Shown in pieces: positions 1-7,113 of a stretch of 64,000 bases of DNA (its first letter is position 1; each line of letters opens with the position of its first letter). Source of the stretch: Halodurantibacterium daqingensis (GTDB lineage Bacteria > Pseudomonadota > Alphaproteobacteria > Rhodobacterales > Rhodobacteraceae). The notes beneath the pieces were generated by a model, which was given only the letters and a program-made list of their open reading frames with translations, did no database searches and was not told where the DNA came from. The DNA lies in the NCBI RefSeq assembly GCF_042666235.1, contig NZ_JBHTFQ010000001.1, positions 372,001 through 436,000 of the forward strand, read 5' to 3'. Made by a program: the position numbers and the translations under genes.

Positions 1-263
1 CCGATGCAAGGGCACTGGCGCTGTGGCTTGCCGATCAGCGCAACGATCTCGAGGCACCGGCCATTGCCGTCTTGCCGTCCATCGCGGCGGTTCTTTCCGC
101 CTTGTCGGCCACAGGGCAGTGCCTTCTGGCGCGGATGTCCGGCTCCGGGGCGACCTGTTTCGGGATCTATCCGGATGAGGCCGCTGCGCGGGAAGCGGAA
201 GCAGACCTGCGTGCGCAACGGCCCGGCTGGTGGATCGCGGCCTGTCGGTTTGCCCTCAGTTGA
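1..263 (+). CDS. ispE: 4-diphosphocytidyl-2-C-methyl-D-erythritol kinase, C-terminal part (partial)
   Basis: Only the last ~87 codons are present, read in the frame whose first whole codon is at base 3; the rest lies left of the window. The fragment carries the GHMP-kinase glycine-rich C-terminal motif ARMSGSGATCFG, preceded by the helix QRNDLEAPA, which is typical of IspE. The enzyme phosphorylates CDP-methylerythritol in the cytosolic non-mevalonate isoprenoid pathway. It is convergent with, and overlaps by 8 bases, the polyprenyl diphosphate synthase on the other strand, so two isoprenoid genes face each other here. The assignment rests on the motif and on the neighbour. Confidence 0.85.
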   Translation, partial: DARALALWLADQRNDLEAPAIAVLPSIAAVLSALSATGQCLLARMSGSGATCFGIYPDEAAAREAEADLRAQRPGWWIAACRFALS

Positions 264-1269
264 TGCGTGCCACGACGTAATCTGCCAGATCGACCAGCAT
301 CGCCCGCAAGGGATGATCCGGCAGCGGTGCCAGTGCGTCTTTCGCGCGGGCCGCCCAGGCCATGGCCTCGGCCCGTGTTTCGTCCAGTGCCGCATGGCGG
401 GCAAGCAGGGACATGGCGTGCTCCAGATCGCCGTCGCGCTGATCGCCCTTCTCGATGACGCGGACCCAGAAGGCCCGTTCCGTATCATCGGCCCTGGCCA
501 CCGCCTTGATCAGCGGCAGCGTCAGCTTGCGTTCGCGGAAATCATCACCGATGTTCTTGCCCGTCGCATCGGCACTGCCGGCGTAATCCAGCAGGTCATC
601 GACGATCTGGAAGCTGATGCCCAGCGCATCGCCATAGGTGTGCAAGGCGCTGACCACAGCCTCGTCCGCACCCGCGATCACGCCGCCTGCCTCGGTTGCG
701 GCTGAAAACAGCGCCGCCGTCTTGCCGCGCACCACCTTGAGGTAGATCGCCTCGTCCGTCGCCAGATCCTGCGCCGCGGTCAGTTGCAGAACCTCGCCTT
801 CCGAAATCGTGGCGCTGGCATTGGCCAGAATGTCCAGAACGCGCAATGAGCCGGTTTCAACCATCAGCTGGAACGACCGGGCAAAGAGGTAATCGCCCAC
901 AAGCACGCTCGACTTGTTGTCCCACAGCAGGTTCGCGGTGGGCCGCCCGCGCCGACGTTCGCTTTCATCCACGACATCGTCATGCAGAAGCGTTGCCGTG
1001 TGAATGAATTCGACCGTGGCCGCCAGATGCACGTGATAGGGCCCGCCATAACCACAAAGCCGCGCTGCGGCCAGGGTCAGCATCGGGCGCAGGCGTTTGC
1101 CGCCGGCCTCGACCAGATGCGCGGTCACTTCCGGAATGCGCGGCGCATGTTCCGAGGCCATGCGGGCACGGATGAGGGTATCCACCGCCACGAGGTCATC
1201 CGCCAGGAAGCTGGCCAGACGCTCATGCGGTTTCGCGGCCGGGGTCTGCGCTGCGGTATCCAAACTCAT
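256..1269 (-). CDS. ispB: Long-chain polyprenyl diphosphate synthase (ubiquinone side chain)
   Basis: This 337-aa trans-prenyltransferase extends farnesyl/geranylgeranyl diphosphate with isopentenyl diphosphate to make the ubiquinone side chain. Visible motifs are GGKRLRP at 56-62, the first aspartate-rich motif DDVVD at 97-101 and the second, DDLLD, at 224-228. The fifth residue before the first motif is a small alanine (A92), which fits a long-chain product. Chain length (octa-, nona- or decaprenyl) cannot be read from the sequence; decaprenyl is the usual product in Rhodobacterales. I chose the ATG at 1269 because the family N-terminus begins there; the open frame extends upstream without homologous sequence. 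The gene is divergent from the DUF2007 gene 54 bases away. Confidence 0.92.
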   Translation of the reverse strand: MSLDTAAQTPAAKPHERLASFLADDLVAVDTLIRARMASEHAPRIPEVTAHLVEAGGKRLRPMLTLAAARLCGYGGPYHVHLAATVEFIHTATLLHDDVVDESERRRGRPTANLLWDNKSSVLVGDYLFARSFQLMVETGSLRVLDILANASATISEGEVLQLTAAQDLATDEAIYLKVVRGKTAALFSAATEAGGVIAGADEAVVSALHTYGDALGISFQIVDDLLDYAGSADATGKNIGDDFRERKLTLPLIKAVARADDTERAFWVRVIEKGDQRDGDLEHAMSLLARHAALDETRAEAMAWAARAKDALAPLPDHPLRAMLVDLADYVVARIN

Positions 1270-1323
1270 GCCTGTTCCGTTACCTGTCTCGACAAAAGGA
1301 GCGGTTCGTTCATAGTGTCGGGC

Positions 1324-1536
1324 ATGAAGGAACTTCTGCGCACCAACGACCCGACAGTGATCGCCTTTGCCACAGCGATCCTCGAGGGCGAGGATATAAC
1401 CGTCTTTGCAATGGACGTCCACATGAGCGTTCTCGAGGGATCGATCGGTATCCTGCCCCGGCGGCTGATGGTACGTGACCAGGATCACTTCCGCGCCCGT
1501 TCGATTCTGGCCGATCATGACATCATCCCCGCCTGA
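1324..1536 (+). CDS. DUF2007 family small protein
   Basis: This 70-aa protein starts MKELLRTNDP and contains the segment AFATAILEGEDI followed by two hydrophobic beta strands, the layout of the DUF2007 'putative signal transducing' fold (a GlnB-like ferredoxin fold). The biochemical role is unknown. The start codon at 1324 lies 54 bases from the divergent polyprenyl synthase start, and the 3' end overlaps the methyltransferase start by 20 bases, so the two are probably co-transcribed and translationally coupled. Family membership is from motif recall, not a search. Confidence 0.8.
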   Translation: MKELLRTNDPTVIAFATAILEGEDITVFAMDVHMSVLEGSIGILPRRLMVRDQDHFRARSILADHDIIPA

Positions 1537-2317
1537 GGAACTTTTTCCGTCCGAGGACCTGACGCTTGACGCCTTCCTGGGCGGCAGGGTGCGGGCGTTC
1601 CAGCCCAGACGGGGATATCGCGCGGCAATGGATCCGGTGCTGCTGGCGGCCGCGGTCCCGGCGCGGCCGGGGCAAGAGCTTCTTGAACTGGGGTGCGGAG
1701 CGGGGGTCGCAAGCCTCTGTCTTGCCAGCAGGGTGCCAGGCCTATCGTTGACAGGAGTCGAGCGGCAGCCGGCTTATGCCGATCTTGCGCGGCGAAATGC
1801 CGCGGAGAACGGGGCCCCCCTGACGGTGGTCTGCGCCGATCTGCAGATGCTTCCCTCCGATCTGCGGGACCGCAGCTTTGATCACGTTCTGGCCAACCCG
1901 CCTTATTATCCTGCCGCAGCCGGCACCCCGGCCCGGGATGCCGGGCGCGAGGCGGCACTGCGCGAGGAAACGCCGCTGAAGCTCTGGACGTCATGCGCCC
2001 TGCGCCGGCTCAGGCCGCGGGGTTGGCTGACGATGATCCAGGCGGCAGATCGCCTTTCGGATCTGCTGGTTGCGCTTGATGGGGCGGGCTCTGTCACCGT
2101 GCTGCCGATCGCACCGCGCCTGGGCCGGGCCGCGGGAAGAGTGATCGTGCAGGTTCGGAAACAGGGCAGATCGCCCTTGCGGCTGCTTGCACCCCTTGTC
2201 CTGCACCGGGGCAGCCGCCACGAAGGTGATGGCGAGGCCCATAGCCCGGCGGCTCAGGCCATTCTGCGCGAAGGGGCGCCGCTTGACTTGCAGGTTCGGG
2301 CGGAAACGCGCCCCTGA
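1517..2317 (+). CDS. TrmN6-like tRNA (adenine-N6) methyltransferase
   Basis: This 266-aa class I SAM-dependent methyltransferase has a SAM-binding glycine loop LELGCGAGV near residue 58 and the catalytic NPPYY motif at 127-131, the signature of N6-adenine methyltransferases of the YfiC/TrmN6 family, which modify A37 of tRNA1(Val). A small-domain extension RAFQPRRGYRAAMDPVLLAAA precedes the SAM site, as in the family. I chose the ATG at 1517; an earlier in-frame ATG at 1475 exists but lies inside the upstream gene. The substrate is inferred from the family, and a tRNA or RNA adenine other than A37 is possible. Confidence 0.8.
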   Translation: MTSSPPEELFPSEDLTLDAFLGGRVRAFQPRRGYRAAMDPVLLAAAVPARPGQELLELGCGAGVASLCLASRVPGLSLTGVERQPAYADLARRNAAENGAPLTVVCADLQMLPSDLRDRSFDHVLANPPYYPAAAGTPARDAGREAALREETPLKLWTSCALRRLRPRGWLTMIQAADRLSDLLVALDGAGSVTVLPIAPRLGRAAGRVIVQVRKQGRSPLRLLAPLVLHRGSRHEGDGEAHSPAAQAILREGAPLDLQVRAETRP

Positions 2318-2400
2318 TCGCGGCCCCTACGGTTTTGCGTGACGCGACTCGGGTATTGTGTTGGAATTGTGACATGGATGAAACCCGAGAGGAGAAGACC

Positions 2401-2568
2401 ATGAGCCTGACGTCGCATCTGCAAGAGCTCCGCCGGAAACACCAGACTCTCTCCGACAAGGTCGAACAGGCGCAAAAACGCCCCTCGACCGATCCTGTTC
2501 AAATCGCGCAGCTCAAGAAGCAGAAACTGCGCCTGAAGGAAGAAATCACCCGTCTGTCGCAAGCCTAG
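2401..2568 (+). CDS. DUF465 (YdcH-like) small helical protein
   Basis: This 55-aa, highly charged, all-helical protein begins MSLTSHLQELRRKHQ and ends KKQKLRLKEEITRLSQA. That is the DUF465 pattern of two antiparallel helices with a conserved C-terminal KKxKLxLKxEI. Its function is unknown. The ATG at 2401 is preceded by a good ribosome-binding site (GAGGAG, 2390-2395). The last 23 bases overlap the 3' end of the convergent EamA transporter, so each mRNA would be antisense to the other's tail. Confidence 0.85.
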   Translation: MSLTSHLQELRRKHQTLSDKVEQAQKRPSTDPVQIAQLKKQKLRLKEEITRLSQA

Positions 2569-3451
2569 CTGCGTTGTCCCTGGCGCGCGCCGCGATCAGC
2601 GCGCCACCAGCCACCAGAAGGGCTGCAAGCAGGATCGTGGCGGAAGGCTCGGACGCGCCCGCCACGATCAACGCAAGCGTCGAAAGCAGAGGTGCGGCAT
2701 AGGAGGCGACGCCGAGCATCTGAATGTCGCCATGCTTCATGCCGATATCCCAGACATAGAATGCAAGGCCTACAGGCCCCAGACCCAATGCAATGACACA
2801 AAGCCAGCCAATGCCATCCTGTGGCCAGACTGTCGTTTCAAGCGCGAGATGGGCGATGGCCGAAAGAACCGCGCTGGCGATGCAGAACACGGCCACCGAA
2901 TCCGTCGGCACGGCCCCCAGTCTGCGCGACAGCACGGAATAGGCGGCCCAGGTCAGGGCGGCAATGAACGCGAGGCCGAATCCGGGCAGCGCTGTGGCCG
3001 AAAGCGGCCCGCCTCTGTCCCCACCCAGCAGGATAAGCGCGGTTCCCGCCAGCGCCATGAGCGCGCCCAGAACATGCCGGGCAACAAGCCGTTCCCCCGG
3101 AAGAAGGCCCGAGAACAGCACGATCAGCAGCGGCCAGAGATAGGCGATGAGGCCCGCCTCGGCTGGCGGCGCCATGCGCAGCGCCGAGAAATAAAGCAGG
3201 TGATAGCCGAAAAGACCCAGTGTCCCGAAGGCATATACCCGCAAGGGCACGGCCCGCAGGCGCCTCAGCCCGCCAGTGCGAAAAGCCCAGACAAGCCCGA
3301 TGCCGCCGCCGATGGCAAAACAGATCGCGTTCAGCAAAAGAGGCGGGACCGGTGCGGAACCGACCGTCAGCAGGGCCAGTAGCGACCAGAGCAGGATGGC
3401 GGCAAAGCCGGTCAGTGTGGCCTTGCGGCGGGAAACGGCAGGTAGGGTCAT
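2546..3451 (-). CDS. EamA/DMT-family transporter (YddG-like)
   Basis: This inner-membrane permease of ~301 aa has about ten hydrophobic helices arranged as two EamA repeats. It opens with a helix around residues 12-30 and contains the internal motif EAGLIAYLWPLLIVLFSGLL. The family exports small metabolites; the YddG branch handles aromatic amino acids, but the substrate here is not determined. The ATG at 3451 is preferred and one at 3478 is possible. It lies 66 bases downstream of phaB on the same strand, but nothing ties it functionally to polyhydroxybutyrate metabolism. Confidence 0.82.
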   Translation of the reverse strand: MTLPAVSRRKATLTGFAAILLWSLLALLTVGSAPVPPLLLNAICFAIGGGIGLVWAFRTGGLRRLRAVPLRVYAFGTLGLFGYHLLYFSALRMAPPAEAGLIAYLWPLLIVLFSGLLPGERLVARHVLGALMALAGTALILLGGDRGGPLSATALPGFGLAFIAALTWAAYSVLSRRLGAVPTDSVAVFCIASAVLSAIAHLALETTVWPQDGIGWLCVIALGLGPVGLAFYVWDIGMKHGDIQMLGVASYAAPLLSTLALIVAGASEPSATILLAALLVAGGALIAARARDNAARLATDG

Positions 3452-3517
3452 GGGGTTCTGGTCCTCCGGCCCGAACATGCCCGATCTGCCGTGCGATGCA
3501 AGGGGCGGCGGCCCGGT

Positions 3518-4243
3518 TCAGACGAAGAACTGACCGCCGTTCGCGGAAATCGTCGCTCCGGTGATGAAGCCCGCATCATCGGCCGCAAGAAACACCACGC
3601 AGCGGGCAATCTCTTCCGGCTCACCAAGCCGTCCGACCGGAATCTGCGGGATGATCCGCTCGTTCAGCACCTTTTCGTCGATTGCGCGGACCATCTCTGT
3701 CCCGATATAGCCGGGGCAGATCGCATTGACGGTTATGCCGGCGCGGGCGCCTTCCTGGGCAAGCGCCTTGGTAAAGCCCAGATCGCCCGCCTTCGCAGCC
3801 GAGTAATTCGCCTGTCCCGCCTGTCCCTTCTGTCCGTTGATCGAGCTGATGTTGATGACCCGGCCGAACTTGCGGTCACGCATCCCGTTCCAGACCGGAT
3901 GGGTCATGTTGAAAAGCCCGGTGAGGTTGGTATCGACAACCTCTTTCCACTGCTGCGGGGTCATCTTGTGGAACATCGCGTCGCGGGTGATCCCGGCATT
4001 ATTGACCAGAACGCTGATCGGGCCCAGATCGGCCTCGACCCGCCTGATCCCCTCGACGCAGGCATCGTAATCGGCCACCGACCACTTGTAGGTGGGAATG
4101 CCGGTCTCTGCGGTGAAGGCCGCCGCTGCTTCATCATTTCCGGCATAGTTCGCGGCGACTTCGTAGCCTGCAGCCTTCAGGGCAACGGAAATCGCGGCGC
4201 CGATGCCGCGCGAACCGCCTGTGACGAGTGCAACCTTTGCCAT
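3518..4243 (-). CDS. phaB: Acetoacetyl-CoA reductase
   Basis: This 241-aa NADPH-dependent short-chain dehydrogenase reduces acetoacetyl-CoA to (R)-3-hydroxybutyryl-CoA, the second step of polyhydroxybutyrate synthesis. It shows the cofactor loop TGGSRGIG near the N-terminus, NNAGIT, the catalytic pair Y147/K151 (YSAAK), and PhaB-specific stretches KWSVADYDAC and the C-terminal GGQFFV. It lies downstream of phaA on the same strand with a 91-base spacer that holds a perfect inverted repeat. The phaAB pairing supports PhaB over the similar FabG. Confidence 0.93.
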   Translation of the reverse strand: MAKVALVTGGSRGIGAAISVALKAAGYEVAANYAGNDEAAAAFTAETGIPTYKWSVADYDACVEGIRRVEADLGPISVLVNNAGITRDAMFHKMTPQQWKEVVDTNLTGLFNMTHPVWNGMRDRKFGRVINISSINGQKGQAGQANYSAAKAGDLGFTKALAQEGARAGITVNAICPGYIGTEMVRAIDEKVLNERIIPQIPVGRLGEPEEIARCVVFLAADDAGFITGATISANGGQFFV

Positions 4244-4287
4244 TTTTCCTCCCGCTCAGCATGAAATCTAGTTACACCAGCCTAAGG

Positions 4288-4312
4288 CCGTGCGCAATAA
4301 TGTTGCGCACGG
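4288..4312. repeat. Perfect inverted repeat between phaA and phaB
   Basis: Arms CCGTGCGCAA (4288-4297) and TTGCGCACGG (4303-4312) are exact reverse complements around the 5-base spacer TAATG. There is no T-run on either side, so a simple intrinsic terminator is unlikely. It could be an operator for a dimeric regulator or an mRNA hairpin stabilising one half of the phaAB transcript. The function is inferred only. Confidence 0.6.
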
Positions 4313-4334
4313 ATTCGCCGGATCGACTGGGTGG

Positions 4335-5510
4335 TCAGGGCCGCTCCAGACACATGGCGACGCCCATTCCACCCCCGATGCAGAGGGTCGCAAGCCCGCG
4401 CCGGGCCTCCCGGCGCCGCATTTCGAACAGCAGCGTATTCAGAATGCGGCATCCCGACGCGCCGATCGGATGGCCGATGGCGATGGCGCCGCCGTTGACG
4501 TTCACCACCTCGGGGTTCCAGCCCATGTCCTTGTTCACTGCACAGGCCTGGGCGGCGAAGGCTTCGTTTGCCTCGACAAGGTCCAGATCCTCCGGCTTCC
4601 AGCCGGCTTTCTGCAGGGCCTTGCGGCTGGCATGGATGGGCCCGACGCCCATGATCGAGGGATCAAGCCCCGCCGTCGCATAGGAGGCGATGCGCGCCAG
4701 CGGGGTAAGGCCGCGGCGCTCGGCCTCGTCGGCGTGCATCAGCAGCACGGCGGCGGCGCCATCATTGATGCCGCTTGCATTGCCGGCGGTCACCGAACCG
4801 TCCTTGGCGAAGGCGGGGCGCAGTTTCTGCATCGCCTCGATCGTGGCCCCGTGACGGATATATTCGTCCTGATCCACCACCGTGTCGCCCTTGCGGGTCT
4901 TGACGGTGAAGGGGATGATTTCGTCGGCGAACCTGCCCGCCTTCTGCGCGGCTTCGGCCTTGTTCTGGCTTGCCAGCGCGAACTGGTCCTGCATCTCGCG
5001 CGAGATCTGCCACTGCTGCGCGACGTTCTCGGCGGTCTGACCCATGTGATAGCCATTGAAGGCATCCCACAGACCGTCCTTGATCATCGAATCGACGAAG
5101 GACATGTCGCCCATCTTGTGCCCCGCGCGCAGATGCGCGACATGGGGCGAAAGGCTCATGTTTTCCTGACCGCCCGCTGCGGCGATGGCGGCATCTCCCA
5201 ACTGGATGTGCTGTGCCGCGAGGGCCACGGCACGCAGGCCGGACCCGCAAACCTGGTTTATGCTCCAGGCTGCGCTTTCGATCGGCAGGCCCGCCTTGAC
5301 ATGCGCCTGCCGTGCCGGGTTCTGGCCCTGACCCGCCGTCAGGACCTGGCCCAGGATCGTTTCAGAGACTTCTGCCTTGTCGATCCCGGCGCGGGCGACG
5401 ACGGCCTCGAGTACCGCCGCGCCCAGATCATGCGCCGGCGTATTGGCAAACGCCCCGCTGAAACTGCCGACGGCTGTCCTGGCGGCTGAAACGATAACGA
5501 CATTCGTCAT
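4335..5510 (-). CDS. phaA: Acetyl-CoA acetyltransferase (beta-ketothiolase)
   Basis: This 391-aa biosynthetic thiolase condenses two acetyl-CoA to acetoacetyl-CoA, feeding PhaB. The acyl-accepting cysteine is C88 in QVCGSGLRA. The C-terminal half has the NEAFAAQA motif, the active-site histidine in AIGHPIGASG, and the second cysteine in CIGGGMGVA. The ATG at 5510 begins MTNVVIVSAARTA, the usual thiolase N-terminus; the 16 codons upstream in frame are not conserved-looking. Length is standard for the family. It is first of the phaA-phaB pair, and no phaC or depolymerase gene is in the window. Confidence 0.95.
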   Translation of the reverse strand: MTNVVIVSAARTAVGSFSGAFANTPAHDLGAAVLEAVVARAGIDKAEVSETILGQVLTAGQGQNPARQAHVKAGLPIESAAWSINQVCGSGLRAVALAAQHIQLGDAAIAAAGGQENMSLSPHVAHLRAGHKMGDMSFVDSMIKDGLWDAFNGYHMGQTAENVAQQWQISREMQDQFALASQNKAEAAQKAGRFADEIIPFTVKTRKGDTVVDQDEYIRHGATIEAMQKLRPAFAKDGSVTAGNASGINDGAAAVLLMHADEAERRGLTPLARIASYATAGLDPSIMGVGPIHASRKALQKAGWKPEDLDLVEANEAFAAQACAVNKDMGWNPEVVNVNGGAIAIGHPIGASGCRILNTLLFEMRRREARRGLATLCIGGGMGVAMCLERP

Positions 5511-5612
5511 AGAGGTCCTCTCCCTCGCAACAGGCGCGCGCAAGCTGCACGCCTTCAAACCTGTTGCTCAGCATGCCCGAGGCGCTGCGCGCGTCAAGGC
5601 AAATGCAGAGGC

Positions 5613-6446
5613 TCAGCCGCCGGTTGCTGCCGTGGGGGAAAGCCAGACGGGAGAAAGGCTCGGGCTGCCGAAGTAGTAGCCCTGCATGCAGTCGATGCCG
5701 ATGCTGGTCAGGTAGGCGGCATCCTCGGCGCATTCGACGGATTCCGCCACCGTGAACATCTCGAAATGCCGGGCGATGGAGATGAGCGCCTTGGTGAGAA
5801 CCTGATTGTCCGTATTGGCATGGATGCCGCGAATGAACTGCCCGTCGATCTTGAGCACGTCAAAGAAGAACTCCTTGAAGAAGCGGAAGGCGGTGTAGCC
5901 CGCGCCGAAATCATCAAGGGCAAAGGTGATCCCCCGGGCATGCAGATCATCGATGAAGACCGAAACCAGATCGGGGACGGCCATGGCCGAGGATTCCGTC
6001 ACCTCGAGGATCAGCCGTTCGGCAATGGTCGGATCGGGGGCGAGCCCGGCTTCGAGCGTCCTCAGCCAGCGGGGATAGCCGATGGAGCGTGCGGACATGT
6101 TGATCGAGAGCCGAAGCCCCGGCTGTTGCGCCAGGGTTTCAAGCCCCAGTTCCAGTGCCAGGCAATCGATCATCCGCCCCAGTTCGGTCGTTTCTGCGAC
6201 ATCGATGAAATCGCGCGCGGGGATGACCCTGCCATTGCTGTCCATGATCCGCGCCAGGCCCTCATAGAAGGCAGGACGATCCGGGCGGCGCGCCTGCACG
6301 ACGGGTTGAAAGGCAAGCATTACCCGCCGCGCCTCGACCGCCCGGCGCACAAGGGTCAGCGTTTCGCGATCCCGTTCGGCCAGTGCGAAGGAAAGCGGGC
6401 TGGAGTCGCCACCCGCTCCGAGGTCATATGATCCTGACATGCCCAT
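5613..6446 (-). CDS. EAL-domain cyclic-di-GMP phosphodiesterase
   Basis: This 277-aa protein is essentially one EAL domain with a ~45-residue leader, no GGDEF domain, no transmembrane helix and no obvious sensor domain. The signature reads YEGLAR (EGL instead of EAL), but the metal and catalytic residues look complete: the ExLxR glutamate, N in INMS, E in EVTES, DDFGAGYT, K in LKIDG, E in AESVE and the terminal QGYYFG. It should hydrolyse c-di-GMP to pGpG. A CtrA-like box lies 48-63 bases upstream. The start could be 6446 or 6440. Confidence 0.87.
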   Translation of the reverse strand: MGMSGSYDLGAGGDSSPLSFALAERDRETLTLVRRAVEARRVMLAFQPVVQARRPDRPAFYEGLARIMDSNGRVIPARDFIDVAETTELGRMIDCLALELGLETLAQQPGLRLSINMSARSIGYPRWLRTLEAGLAPDPTIAERLILEVTESSAMAVPDLVSVFIDDLHARGITFALDDFGAGYTAFRFFKEFFFDVLKIDGQFIRGIHANTDNQVLTKALISIARHFEMFTVAESVECAEDAAYLTSIGIDCMQGYYFGSPSLSPVWLSPTAATGG

Positions 6447-6493
6447 GCCCCATGGATGCCTGCTGGCTTTCCTTCAGCTTGCCTGCCGGATCT

Positions 6494-6509
6494 TACCAAA
6501 ATCTTAACT
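6494..6509. promoter_or_regulatory. CtrA-like box upstream of the EAL gene
   Basis: The sequence TTAC-N7-TTAAC matches the CtrA consensus TTAA-N7-TTAAC with one mismatch and the exact 7-base spacer. It sits in the 92-base intergenic region, 48-63 bases upstream of the EAL-domain start codon. The motif is seen directly; control by CtrA is inferred. Confidence 0.45.
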
Positions 6510-6538
6510 GGCGCGGCACTGGCGGGCCTGCCGCAGCG

Positions 6539-7090
6539 TCACTGCGCGATCAGAGCAGCAAGAATGGCCTTGGCCGAGGCGCTGTCCCAGTCGGCATCCC
6601 CGGTCAGACGCGCGACTTCGCGTCCGTCACGATCCAGGATCACCGTGACCGGCAGTCCCAGAACGCCCATTTCCCGCGAAAGCGCCGAGCGCGGGTCGCG
6701 CAGGATCGGAAGCCGGGTCACTTCGGCTTCGGTGAAGAAACGTTCGATCGCCGGGACCGGATTGCGTCCTGTTGCCACGGGCACGACGGCAAGATCCGGA
6801 CCGCCCAGCGCGGCCTCGAGCCGGTCGAGCGAGGGCATCTCGTGTCTGCAGGGGGCGCACCAGGTCGCCCAGAAGTTCAGGACAACGATCTTGCCGTGAT
6901 AATCGGACAGACGCTGTTCGGCATCCCCGGCATCCAGAAGCGCAATATCAGGGACCATGCGAGGCATGTCGTGGAATGACAGCTTGCGCATGTCGCCGTC
7001 CCGCAACGCCTGGAGAGACTCCTGGGCCGCTGCAGCATTTGCACCAAGGGCAAGGGCCGTGTAGAGGACGGCAAGACGGATCAGACGCAT
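6539..7090 (-). CDS. TlpA-like periplasmic thiol:disulfide oxidoreductase
   Basis: This 183-aa protein has a Sec signal peptide (MRLIRLAVLYTALALGANA, cleavage likely after AAA near residue 21) and a thioredoxin fold with the active site WATWCAPC. A cis-proline region, LGLPVTVI, follows. It is therefore a periplasmic thiol reductase of the TlpA/ResA class, of the kind that keeps apocytochrome or other envelope thiols reduced. The ATG at 7090 is chosen because the signal peptide begins there. It is divergent from argH with only 23 bases between start codons. Confidence 0.85.
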   Translation of the reverse strand: MRLIRLAVLYTALALGANAAAAQESLQALRDGDMRKLSFHDMPRMVPDIALLDAGDAEQRLSDYHGKIVVLNFWATWCAPCRHEMPSLDRLEAALGGPDLAVVPVATGRNPVPAIERFFTEAEVTRLPILRDPRSALSREMGVLGLPVTVILDRDGREVARLTGDADWDSASAKAILAALIAQ

Positions 7091-7113
7091 TTTCCCTCCG
7101 AAGGGCCGGACAC

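Noticed and set aside
1..705. 233-codon plus-strand frame from base 4
   Set aside because: It is out of frame with the ispE end and runs antisense over the polyprenyl synthase gene, with no domain signal.
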